DNA from: JAJDXW01 sp965214795
GTDB taxonomy: Bacteria; Pseudomonadota; Gammaproteobacteria; HK1
Assembly (NCBI GenBank): GCA_965214795.1
Contig: OZ243976.1
Coordinates: 5,270,001-5,334,000, forward strand
DNA length: 64,000 nucleotides
Reading direction: 5' to 3'
Part shown: piece by piece, positions 44,966 through 52,920 of the stretch
Numbering within the stretch: the first letter of the stretch is position 1
Layout: the number at the start of each line of letters is the position of its first letter
Notes under the pieces: model-generated
What the model was told of the DNA's origin: nothing
Seen by the model: the letters and a program-made list of their open reading frames with translations, nothing else
Databases searched by the model: none
Position numbers and translations under genes: made by a program

Positions 44966-47461
44966 TCAAAGGAGGCGTGTGCGCCCCACGCCTATCGCGA
45001 CGCTCAGCCCGGCCAGAAACATGAACGCCTTCAAGCCGAGCAGATCCGAGAAGGTCATGTTGTACAGGGCGATGACGATGACCCAGGCCACGGTGGCATC
45101 CCGGGCAGGCGACTGCGGCGCGCCCCATTGCGCACGCAGCAGCAGGACAATGGCGGACAGGAATAGCAGCAGAGGGACGATGCCGGCCTCGCCCAGCAAC
45201 GTAATGTACAGATTGTGAGGGTCCGGTAGCACGCCGCTCTGTGTGATGGGGGCGCCGTCCAGGTGTTTCAGCGCCCCCAGACCGTGACCGAAGACGGGCG
45301 CTTCCATCGCCTTCCGGAAGCCCAGTCTCCAGAGCAGCGGTCTGTCCCCCACCCGGGCGGCACAGACGAAGCCGTCATCGATATCATGGCTGCGCGGATC
45401 GTGCGGTTCCCACGGCATGCAGCCGTCGAGATCGTTGCCGGCGACGGCCAGGGAGAGATGCTTGATCCCGGCCAGTTCGGGCGGGATGGAGCCGGTGAGC
45501 CGGTTGTCGGCCAGCCACAGATTCCTGAGATCCGCAAGCCCGGCAATCTCGGGCGGGATCGGGCCGGTCAGGCGATTGCCGTCGAGCGACAACATCTCAA
45601 GACGGGTCAGCCTCCCCAGTTCCGGCGGGATGGGCCCGGTGAGTCGGTTGCCGTCGAGCCGCAGGAACCGGAGATGGCTCAGCTCGCCCAGTTCCGGGGG
45701 GATTCGCCCGCTCAGGTTCATGTCCCGCAGTTCCAGGGCGGTCACGCGTTGCGGCGAACCGCCGATGGTGACGCCCTGCCAGAACTCGATGGGGACGTCC
45801 TCGCTCCAGTTGAGCTGCGCGTCGCCGGCCAGGACGTCCTTGGCCACCAGCAGAAGGGCGCAGTCGGCTTGCAGATCGGAAGCGACGCCGGAGGCGGGTC
45901 GACAGAACAGGCGCCTTACCGCATCCGGGTGATCCTCGTTCGTGCGGCGAATCGCTGCCGGCGCCGCCTGAGCGCTGCCGACCGGGCGACCTCGGCGCAG
46001 ATCGTCCCGATCGAGGTCGTGACTGTCGATCCGGTAGAGACGCCGCGGGAAGGGACGGTCCAGATCGTTGCCGTAGAGGCGCAAGAGGGACAGATTGTCC
46101 AGTCCTTCCAGTTCCGGCGGCACGGGGCCGGTCAGGCCGTTGTTCTTCAGCCACAACTCCCTGAGATGCGACAGGTTCCCCAGCTCCGGCGGAATCGGGC
46201 CGCTCAAGGCGTTGAAGGAGAGCACCAGGATCTCCAGGCCGGTCAACTCCCCCAGTTCGGGAGGCACCGGGCCGGTGAGCCGGTTGCGATTGAGCCGCAG
46301 CGAAACGAGGCGATCCAGGTGGCCGAGACCCGAGGGAATACGGCCGTTCAATCCCAGTCCCGCCAGATCCAGCCTGGTGACACGTCCCTCCGGGCCGTCC
46401 ACCGTCACGCCCCGCCAACGGTTGACGGACACGGTGCGACTCCAGTTCAAGGCCATGTCCCCGGCCAGGACGTCCCTCGCTGCCAGCAGGACGGCGCAGT
46501 CCGCGCCGGGACTGTCGGTCGGCGAAGGGTCGCAGAACAGTTTCCCCTCAGGCGCGCCGGGGGAAAAGACCCGCAACCTCGACCACTCGGAGGGACCGCC
46601 GGAGAAGAACACCACGCCGGCGAATGCTGCAATCCCCGCCAATACCGTGCCCGCCACGGCCAGGACGAAGCCTCTCGGTCTGCCGCGGACGTTGAGCAGC
46701 AGGAACAGGACCGCCATCGCACCGAGCACGACGAGCGCCGTTCGAGAGGCCGTCCCCAGGCCTGCGGCGACGCCGGCGACCAAGCCCAGCCAGCCAAGCG
46801 CGCGCGGCCCGCCGTTGGTCAGAAACGCCGCAGCGAGCGCCGCCGTCATGCAGGCGACCAAGCCAGGATCGTTGGGATTGCCAAAGGCGCCGGTCAAGCG
46901 AAACGGAATTCTGTAGGGCGCCAGGATGCCGAGATCGCGCAGGACCGGCGAGGCGAGAATGATGGCGCAGCTCGCAATCAGGACGACAAGCACGCCCTGC
47001 AACAATCGGCCGACTCCGGCTCGTTCCAGCACCGCGCGGCCACCGATCGCGGCAGCCACGAACACGCCGAAACTGAGGACTGCATACTTCAGCTCCTCAG
47101 CCGTGCCTGGCTGCCAGCTTGTCTCGTCCATCACGGCAACGCCGATCGCCAGATAGGATGCCACCGCACCGAACAACAACACGCCGGGCATTCCGCCCAG
47201 TGCGCTCAGGACAGGGACGCTCGAGCCGGACCTCCGCCAGGCAAACAGGCATCGGATGCCAACCAGGCCCACCAGGACGACTACACATGCCATGGTCGCC
47301 CGTGCGATGACGCCCATGACCTGTGGCATCCCCCAAAGATGCAGAGTCCGCAGGCTGGTCAGAGCGATGATCGCCAACGCCCAGAACGCGACCGCGATCA
47401 GCATGGTCTGAAGCGACTCGGTTCGGCGCAGCAGCGAGGCCGGATGTCGGAACAGGATCAC
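44966..47461 (-). CDS. O-antigen ligase/polymerase with nested LRR array (copy C, 831 aa)
   Basis: The shortest paralogue: membrane part 1-288, an LRR insert at about 310-697 with only two capped modules, and a C-terminal enzyme part from about 698 (His749). The first module fuses the cap of A module 1 to the LRRs of A module 5 at GLGHLDRLVSLRLNRNRLTG; the second fuses A module 6's cap to A module 9's LRRs at RVTALELRDMNLSGRIPPEL. Both joints keep frame and LRR register. The C-terminal tail matches copy B. It lies at the outer edge of the locus, with its leader joined to a broken acyl-CoA dehydrogenase gene. Confidence 0.88.
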   Translation of the reverse strand: MILFRHPASLLRRTESLQTMLIAVAFWALAIIALTSLRTLHLWGMPQVMGVIARATMACVVVLVGLVGIRCLFAWRRSGSSVPVLSALGGMPGVLLFGAVASYLAIGVAVMDETSWQPGTAEELKYAVLSFGVFVAAAIGGRAVLERAGVGRLLQGVLVVLIASCAIILASPVLRDLGILAPYRIPFRLTGAFGNPNDPGLVACMTAALAAAFLTNGGPRALGWLGLVAGVAAGLGTASRTALVVLGAMAVLFLLLNVRGRPRGFVLAVAGTVLAGIAAFAGVVFFSGGPSEWSRLRVFSPGAPEGKLFCDPSPTDSPGADCAVLLAARDVLAGDMALNWSRTVSVNRWRGVTVDGPEGRVTRLDLAGLGLNGRIPSGLGHLDRLVSLRLNRNRLTGPVPPELGELTGLEILVLSFNALSGPIPPELGNLSHLRELWLKNNGLTGPVPPELEGLDNLSLLRLYGNDLDRPFPRRLYRIDSHDLDRDDLRRGRPVGSAQAAPAAIRRTNEDHPDAVRRLFCRPASGVASDLQADCALLLVAKDVLAGDAQLNWSEDVPIEFWQGVTIGGSPQRVTALELRDMNLSGRIPPELGELSHLRFLRLDGNRLTGPIPPELGRLTRLEMLSLDGNRLTGPIPPEIAGLADLRNLWLADNRLTGSIPPELAGIKHLSLAVAGNDLDGCMPWEPHDPRSHDIDDGFVCAARVGDRPLLWRLGFRKAMEAPVFGHGLGALKHLDGAPITQSGVLPDPHNLYITLLGEAGIVPLLLFLSAIVLLLRAQWGAPQSPARDATVAWVIVIALYNMTFSDLLGLKAFMFLAGLSVAIGVGRTRLL

Positions 47462-47467
47462 CCGCTG

Positions 47468-48130
47468 CTATCGTCCGTGGTTGAAGTCCGTCAAGACTGA
47501 GGTGGTCCGGGTTGTTTGGACAGTCCGAGGGCCGGAATAAGGTGTACCGGGACTGTGATGTGATGCCCTCGGGATGATCGTACCCGTTGCCGGTGACCGG
47601 CGTCGAGGTACGTCGAAACTACGGGTGAAGACGATCGCCTCGTCCGCCTGGGTGGCGAACGAGATCGACGCCTTCTCGCCGTTCAGCACGTACCCGGAGT
47701 TCGTGCGCGCGGCCCGGAGGTTGAGGTTCGCGGCATCGGACCCGCCCCCCGGCTCGGTGAGGCCGAGGGCGAGGAGGGCCTGCCCCTCGCAGACGCGGGG
47801 AACGATCTCCCGGGCCACCTCCGGGCGGGCGTGAGCGGCGACGATGGAGCCGTTGAGGGAGGCGAGGAGCTGAACATAGGAGACGTTGAGGTCGCCCCCC
47901 GCGATGTCCTTGATGACGAGTCCGCTCGCGACGCTCCCGAGATCGAGGCCTCCGAGGGCCTCTGGGAGGTCGATCCCGATGAGACCGAGCGAGCCCATCT
48001 CCTCGAGCAACTCGGGCTCGATACGGGCCTCGGCCTCGCGCTCCCGGTAGCGGGGGGCGAGCCGCTCATCCGCGAAGCGGCGCGCCGTGTCGCGCATCGC
48101 AAGCTGCTCGTCGCTGAGTCCGAAATGCAC
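47468..48130 (-). pseudogene. acyl-CoA dehydrogenase, 3'-truncated duplicate
   Basis: GTG 48130 opens a frame nearly identical to the first 170 residues of the complete gene at 50271-51428 (HFGLSDEQLAMRDTARRF to EAIVFTR). At about 47620 the similarity stops and unrelated codons follow, ending in TDFNHGR, which is the leader sequence of the adjacent ligase read through. The FAD and catalytic C-terminal domain is missing, so it cannot be active. The break marks the edge of the polysaccharide locus. Confidence 0.9.
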
Positions 48131-48179
48131 ATCGTTACTCCTCGTTATTCGACTCGGGATGGAGCGGGACGAGCCGCCT

Positions 48180-48677
48180 TCACGCGCCGCCGCCCCGCAT
48201 GGCCCGCGAAGCCGTGATGCGAAGCGGGGTGTGGACGAGCACCGTCTCGCCCCGCTGGTCAGTCACTTCGTTCCGGGTCCGCACCAAGCCCCGGCCCTTC
48301 GAGGTGGCACGCACCTCCGTCACTTCGCACTCCACGTGAATGGTATCGTCGGCGAAGGTCGGCCCCTTCACGTCGAGCTCCCTGTGGAGGAAGCCGAGCC
48401 CGGTATGCTGCATGGTGGATTGGACGAGGAGCCCCTCGGCGAACGTGTAGGCAAGGGCGGCGGGCACCACCCGCCCGCTCACCGGACCGTGCTCGGCGAG
48501 ATACTCCGTGTCGGTGAAGAGCACCTCCAGCATGCCGGTCGTCGAGACGAAATTGACGAGATCCGCCTCCGTCACCGTCCGCCCGACCGTCCGGAAGTGG
48601 TAGCCGACCTCGAGTTCGTCCCAGGCAAACCCGAGCCCCACCAGCTCGGCCGGCCGCCGCCCCACGTCGTCCTTCAT
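48180..48677 (-). CDS. MaoC-type hydratase/dehydratase
   Basis: A 165-residue single hot-dog domain protein. ELEVGYHFRTVGRTVTEADL is the MaoC N-terminal block, followed by NFVSTTGML; the central segment is VSGRVVPAALAYTFAEGLL, where many members have the (R)-hydratase H..G....P pattern. The role is likely hydration of an enoyl-CoA or a related acyl step. ATG 48677 fits the family start; the open frame upstream to 48902 is not similar to anything. It precedes the truncated acyl-CoA dehydrogenase by 49 bp, an operon order that once fed that enzyme. Confidence 0.85.
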   Translation of the reverse strand: MKDDVGRRPAELVGLGFAWDELEVGYHFRTVGRTVTEADLVNFVSTTGMLEVLFTDTEYLAEHGPVSGRVVPAALAYTFAEGLLVQSTMQHTGLGFLHRELDVKGPTFADDTIHVECEVTEVRATSKGRGLVRTRNEVTDQRGETVLVHTPLRITASRAMRGGGA

Positions 48678-48839
48678 CGCTCCCTCGACTCCTCTCCGCG
48701 GATGGGCCCGGGGCGCGCTGCGCATCTCGCCACGATACACCGAGCGGCTCACGGGCACACGCCGAAATCCTACGGCGATCGAGTGATTTACCCGTATCGC
48801 GAGGCGCGGACTTCCTCCATCTTGCAACCGGCAACATGG

Positions 48840-48869
48840 TTGGGGGCACGAGCCGGGCTGTGGTACCGT
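48840..48869 (+). promoter_or_regulatory. candidate promoter of Uma2 paralogue 1
   Basis: TTGGGG, 18 bp, then TACCGT preceded by TGG (extended -10). One G more than in the other four leaders lengthens the spacer by one base. Confidence 0.4.
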
Positions 48870-48923
48870 CAATCGCAACGATCGTCCCGGCGAGGCCGGC
48901 ACTCCGTATCGAGAGGACTGCCC

Positions 48924-49607
48924 ATGAGCCGATCCATTCCTTCCGCGGCCGCGGTTGAGTACCCGGACTCCGACGGCAAGTCGATGGCCGAGAACGATGC
49001 CCAGCGCGACGCCATCATGTACGGCATCGGCGCGCTCAAGATCTGGTTCGACGCGCGCGAGGACGTGTACGTGTCCGGGGACCTGCTCATCTATTACGAG
49101 GAGGGGAACCCCAAGGTGTCGGTCGCCCCCGATGTGTTCGTGGTGTTCGGGGCGGCGGACTACCCGCGATTGAACTACAAGCTCTGGGAGGAGCCCAAGG
49201 CCCCGGACTTCGCTCTGGAGGTGGCGTCGCCGAGCACTTGGCGGGACGATCTGGGCTGGAAGCGGGAGCTCTACGCTCGGTTGGGGGTGAAGGAGTACTG
49301 GCAGTACGACCCGACGGGGGAGAATCTGCCATCAAGACTCCTCGGTTGGCGGCTGGCGGCCGGGGACTATGAGCCCCAGGCAGTGATTCGATCCTTGAAT
49401 GGGACCCTGAACTTGCACAGTGAAACGCTCGGCCTCGACCTGCGGGTGAAGGGCGAGAAGATGCGCTTCCGCGACCCGACGACCGGCCGAGACCTTCTCA
49501 GCCATGACGAGGCGTGCGCCGCCCTCCAGCAGGAAGCTGCCGCGCGTCGAGCCGCAGAAGCGCGTGTCGCCGAGCTGGAGGCGCTTGCCCGCGGCAACCG
49601 TGGCTGA
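48924..49607 (+). CDS. Uma2-family protein, tandem paralogue 1
   Basis: 227 residues. The Uma2 core is PDVFVVFGAADYP, DFALEVASPSTWRDDLGWK and ELYARLGVKEYWQYDP, giving the PD-E-x-K arrangement of a restriction-like nuclease fold. A lid region (KGEKMRFRDP, TGRDLLSHDEACAA) follows, and then a short charged helix (AARRAAEARVAELEALARG) with the fewest heptad-like units of the five. GAGAGGA precedes ATG 48924. It is separated from paralogues 2-5 by the small gene at 49685 and the complete acyl-CoA dehydrogenase. Nuclease activity is a family annotation, not proven. Confidence 0.88.
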   Translation: MSRSIPSAAAVEYPDSDGKSMAENDAQRDAIMYGIGALKIWFDAREDVYVSGDLLIYYEEGNPKVSVAPDVFVVFGAADYPRLNYKLWEEPKAPDFALEVASPSTWRDDLGWKRELYARLGVKEYWQYDPTGENLPSRLLGWRLAAGDYEPQAVIRSLNGTLNLHSETLGLDLRVKGEKMRFRDPTTGRDLLSHDEACAALQQEAAARRAAEARVAELEALARGNRG

Positions 49608-49684
49608 GCGCTCCAAACTGTGCGCGGCCTCTGCCCACATCGCCGGCATGCAGGTCCACGGTAAGAAATAGAAGGAGACTGGCC

Positions 49685-50125
49685 ATGGCAGAAATACAAA
49701 AATTCGACAATCTGCTCGAGGTCGAATCGGCGTTCTATGAGAGCGCCCGTGAAGAACTGCTTCTGAAATACCCGAATCGGGTTCTGCTTATCCATGGAGA
49801 TTCAGTGCAGGGAGATTACGAGACGGTAGCCGAAGCCATTTCCGAGGGAGTTCGCAAATTTGGCTCGGATCCTTTCCTGGTGAGAAGGGCCGGAGAAGAC
49901 GAACCCGTTCTGTCCGCTCCCGCGTTGACGTTGGGGATGCGGGACGTACTCCCTCCAGCCGCTTCGACAGCGCGCTCGCGCCAGTGTCGAGCTGGTGTCG
50001 ACTACGCCTCGGCAGCGCGCACGCGCGCTTTCGGTCCGTGCGCCCCGTTCCTCCATGAGATCGTGGGGAGATCGTGGGGCATCCTGGCGCCCTCGCGACG
50101 AAAGTCGGTGACTTTTTCGGGCTAA
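49685..50125 (+). CDS. small DUF5678-like protein with MITE-derived C-terminus
   Basis: AAGGAGA precedes ATG 49685. The first 85 residues or so (ESAFYESAREELLLKYPNR, VLLIHGDSVQGDYETVAEAI, FGSDPFLVRRAGEDEPVLS) resemble the small DUF5678-type proteins of unknown function. After ALTLGM the sequence is that of MITE D, read through in frame for about 60 residues to the stop at 50123-50125. The native end is therefore probably lost; the true product may be nonfunctional or extended. Family assignment is from memory of the pattern. Confidence 0.6.
   Translation: MAEIQKFDNLLEVESAFYESAREELLLKYPNRVLLIHGDSVQGDYETVAEAISEGVRKFGSDPFLVRRAGEDEPVLSAPALTLGMRDVLPPAASTARSRQCRAGVDYASAARTRAFGPCAPFLHEIVGRSWGILAPSRRKSVTFSG
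49938..50123 (+). mobile_element. MITE D, copy lacking its left end
   Basis: It aligns with 59726-59903, including the right terminus AAGTCGGTGAcTTTTTCGGGCT in part. The left inverted repeat (about 55 bp) is absent, and an extra GAGATCGTGGG unit is duplicated inside. It replaces the 3' end of the gene at 49685. Confidence 0.75.
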
Positions 50126-50270
50126 GGAACGGCAATGGAAGCGAATGGCGAGAAGTGGCACCGATGCCTTGCCGCGGCACTGCGGGCCGCGAACCGGGCG
50201 GGCCGCCCTCGAACGATGATGCGAGGTCGGCTGGCGCGCCGCCGACCTCGAGCCGCCGCCCGCGCCGCGT

Positions 50271-51428
50271 TCAGCCGTGCGGCAGGGCCACCCGCCCCAC
50301 CCGCTCGCGGGCAATGATCATCTTCTGGACCTGGCTCGTGCCGTCGCCGATCTGGAGCCCCATCACGTCGCGCAGGCGCTGCTCGAACGGCATGTCCCGC
50401 GTATAGGCGAAGTGCCCGTGGGTCAGCAAGCAGCGGTGGATCACGTCGAAGGCCACTTTCGGCGCCCACCACTTGCACATCGCGGCCTCGGCGGTGTGCG
50501 GCTCGCCGCGGTCCCGCAGCCAGAGGGTCTTGTAGCAGAGGAGCTTCGCCGCCTCGATCCAGGTATCGGCCTCCGCGAGCGGCTCGCTCACCCCCTGGTT
50601 CCGGACGATGGGCGCTCCGAACGCCTCGCGCTCCGTCGCGTAGGCCCACGTCTCGCGAAGGGAGACTTCCGCGGGCGCGAGACACTGGAGGCCGATGAGC
50701 GCCCGCGAGTAGTCGAAGCCGGACATGACGGTGCGAAACGCGGCGTTCTCTTCGGCGAGCATCCGTTCGACCGGCACCTCCACGTCCTCGAAGAAGATCG
50801 ACCCGCGGCCCACCGCGGCGGAGCCGACGTCGTCGTAGCCGCTCACCGCCACCCCCGGCGCGTCGAGCGGCACCACGAAGGCGGAGATCCCGCGCGACCG
50901 GGCCGCCTGCCCCCCGGTGCGGGCGAAGACGATCGCCTCCGCGGCCTGGGTCGCGAACGAGATCGACGCCTTCTCGCCGTTGAGGACGTACCCCGAGTTC
51001 GTGCGCGCGGCCCGCAGCTTGAGGTTGGCGGCGTCGGACCCGCCGCCCGGCTCGGTAAGGCCGAGGGCGAGGAGGGCCCGCCCCTCGCAGACCCGGGGCA
51101 CGATCTCCCGCGCCACCTCCGGGCGGGCGTGGGCGGCGACGATGGAGCCGTTGAGGGAGGCGAGGAGCTGCACGTAGGAGACGTTGAGGTCGCCTCCCGC
51201 GATGTCCTCGATGACGAGGCCGCTCGCGACGCTTCCGAGATCGAGGCCTCCGAGGGCCTCTGGGAGGTCGATCCCGATGAGGCCGAGCGAGCCCATCTCC
51301 TCGAGCAGCTCGGGCTCGATACGGGCCTCGGCCTCGCGCTCCCGGTAGCGGGGGGCGAGCCGCTCCTCCGCGAATCGGCGCGCCGTATCGCGCATCGCGA
51401 GCTGTTCGTCGGTGAGTCCGAAGTGCAC
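50271..51428 (-). CDS. acyl-CoA dehydrogenase
   Basis: A complete 385-residue FAD flavoprotein that oxidises an acyl-CoA to the enoyl-CoA. The three domains are in order: helical N-terminus (HFGLTDEQLAMRDTARRFAE), beta middle domain with LGLTEPGGGSDAANLKLRA, and C-terminal helical domain ending GLQIGDGTSQVQKMIIARER. The overall look is of the cyclic or branched acyl-CoA dehydrogenases, but substrate is not readable. GTG 51428 with GGAG upstream is the start. It is the intact twin of the fragment at 47468-48130; its own MaoC partner has been deleted. Confidence 0.92.
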   Translation of the reverse strand: MHFGLTDEQLAMRDTARRFAEERLAPRYREREAEARIEPELLEEMGSLGLIGIDLPEALGGLDLGSVASGLVIEDIAGGDLNVSYVQLLASLNGSIVAAHARPEVAREIVPRVCEGRALLALGLTEPGGGSDAANLKLRAARTNSGYVLNGEKASISFATQAAEAIVFARTGGQAARSRGISAFVVPLDAPGVAVSGYDDVGSAAVGRGSIFFEDVEVPVERMLAEENAAFRTVMSGFDYSRALIGLQCLAPAEVSLRETWAYATEREAFGAPIVRNQGVSEPLAEADTWIEAAKLLCYKTLWLRDRGEPHTAEAAMCKWWAPKVAFDVIHRCLLTHGHFAYTRDMPFEQRLRDVMGLQIGDGTSQVQKMIIARERVGRVALPHG

Positions 51429-51512
51429 GTCGTTACTCCTGATTCGAGGCGGCGCGGCGCGGTGCGAGGCCCCGCGAATTCACGATGCGGTTCGCTCCGG
51501 GTCGCCGCGCGG

Positions 51513-51577
51513 CGCCGTCCCGCATGGCCAGCAAGGCTATGATTCAGAAGCGGAGTGTAGACGAGTACCGTCTCGCC
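51513..51577 (-). pseudogene. MaoC gene remnant with internal deletion
   Basis: The last 65 bp of the MaoC gene (compare 48180-48251) remain, reading RGETVLVYTP in one frame. At TCTCGCC (51571-51577) the sequence jumps to what follows 48731 in the other copy. TCTCGCC occurs at both ends of the missing 480 bp in the intact copy (48245 and 48725), so slippage or recombination between 7-bp repeats explains the loss. Confidence 0.85.
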
Positions 51578-51687
51578 ACGATACTCCGACCGGCTCGCGG
51601 CCGCACGCCGAAATCCTACAGATGCCGGGGGATTTTCCCGTATCGCGAGGCACGAACTTCCTCCATGCTGCGCCCGGCAAAATGGCT

Positions 51688-51716
51688 TTGGGGCGCGAGC
51701 CGGGCTGTGGTACCGT
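51688..51716 (+). promoter_or_regulatory. candidate promoter of Uma2 paralogue 2
   Basis: TTGGGG, 17 bp, TACCGT with upstream TGG. A transcript would start about 48 bases ahead of ATG 51771. Confidence 0.42.
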
Positions 51717-51770
51717 CGTTCGCAACAATCGTTCCGGCGACGCCGGGACTCCGTATCGAGGGAACCGCCC

Positions 51771-52538
51771 ATGAGCCGATCCATTCCTTTCGCCGCCGCG
51801 GTTGAGTATCCGGACACGGACGGCAAGCCGATGGCCGAGAACGACACTCAGCGCGACGCCATCATGTACGGCATCGGTGCGCTGAAGATCTGGTTCGGAG
51901 CGCGCGAGGACGTGTACGTGTCCGGGGACCTGCTCATCTATTACGAGGAGGGGAACCCCAAGGTGTCGGTCGCCCCCGACGTGTTCGTGGTATTCGGGGC
52001 GGCGGACTACCCGCGATTGAACTACAAGCTCTGGGAGGAGCCGAAGGCGCCGGACTTCGCTCTGGAAGTGGCGTCGCCGAGCACGTGGAAGGACGATCTC
52101 GGCTGGAAGCGGGAACTCTACGCGCGGTTGGGGGTGAGGGAGTACTGGCAGTACGACCCGATGGGGGAGCATCTGCCTTCGAGGCTCCTCGGGTGGCGGC
52201 TGGCGTCCGGGAACTATGAGCCCCAGGCAGTGATTCAATCCTTGGATGGGACCCTGACCTTGCACAGTGAAACGCTCGGCCTCGACCTGCGGGTGAAAGG
52301 CGAGAAAATGCGCTTCCGCGACCCGATGACCGGCCGGGACCTTCTCAGCCATGACGAGGCGTGCGCCGCGCGTCGAGCCGCAGAAGCTCGTGCGGAGCGG
52401 GAAGCGGCTGATCGCCAGCAGGAAGTCGCCGCCCGCAGAGCCGCTGAAGCCCAAGCCGAGCGGGAAGCCACTGCGCGTCGAACCGCCGAAGCGCGTGTCG
52501 CCGAGCTGGAGGCGCTTGCCCGGGGCGATGGCGGCTGA
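51771..52538 (+). CDS. Uma2-family protein, tandem paralogue 2
   Basis: 255 residues, with a nuclease-fold core almost identical to paralogue 1 (KDDLGWK in place of RDDLGWK; GVREYW in place of GVKEYW). The C-terminal charged helix from about 198 is longer, with mixed AEREAADRQQEVAARRAAEA units. The core ends at SHDEACAAR as in the others, so length differences lie only in the tail. It shares a 165-bp leader with the other copies. Confidence 0.88.
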   Translation: MSRSIPFAAAVEYPDTDGKPMAENDTQRDAIMYGIGALKIWFGAREDVYVSGDLLIYYEEGNPKVSVAPDVFVVFGAADYPRLNYKLWEEPKAPDFALEVASPSTWKDDLGWKRELYARLGVREYWQYDPMGEHLPSRLLGWRLASGNYEPQAVIQSLDGTLTLHSETLGLDLRVKGEKMRFRDPMTGRDLLSHDEACAARRAAEARAEREAADRQQEVAARRAAEAQAEREATARRTAEARVAELEALARGDGG

Positions 52539-52838
52539 GCGTTGATTCAAGGGGCCTTCACCGCCTGCAACCCGGAACCGTCCACGAAATCATCCGCTAC
52601 CCCTTCCGGCGTCGGCAAGCAAGCCGCCACCCCCTGCCAGATCAGTCACATCCCTGCTGGCCGGCGCCGCGCCTCGCGGGCGGCCCAGCGCCACGATCGA
52701 TGGCGTCGAATTCCAGAGGGGGAGCGTGGGCCGGCTGCCCTGCACCCGAGATAGTGCGCCAAAATCCTACGGCGGCCGGGTAATTTACCCATATTGCGAG
52801 AAGCGAACTTCGTTCATGCTGCGCCCGGCAACATGGTT

Positions 52839-52867
52839 TTGGGGCACGAGCCGGGCTGTGGTACCGT
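52839..52867 (+). promoter_or_regulatory. candidate promoter of Uma2 paralogue 3
   Basis: TTGGGG, 17 bp, TACCGT; about 47 bases of leader follow to ATG 52921. Confidence 0.42.
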
Positions 52868-52920
52868 CGTTCGCAACAATCGTTCCGGCGACGCCGGGAT
52901 TCCGTATCGAGGGGCCGCCC

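Noticed and set aside
35460..47000. CRISPR-like or satellite repeats in the ligase region
   Set aside because: The periodicity is about 72 bp (24 codons), continuous, and in frame with LRR coding; there are no unique spacers between identical repeats.
35025..47461. A diversity-generating retroelement acting on the LRR genes
   Set aside because: No reverse transcriptase gene or template/variable repeat pair with adenine-biased changes is visible; variation is by module exchange.
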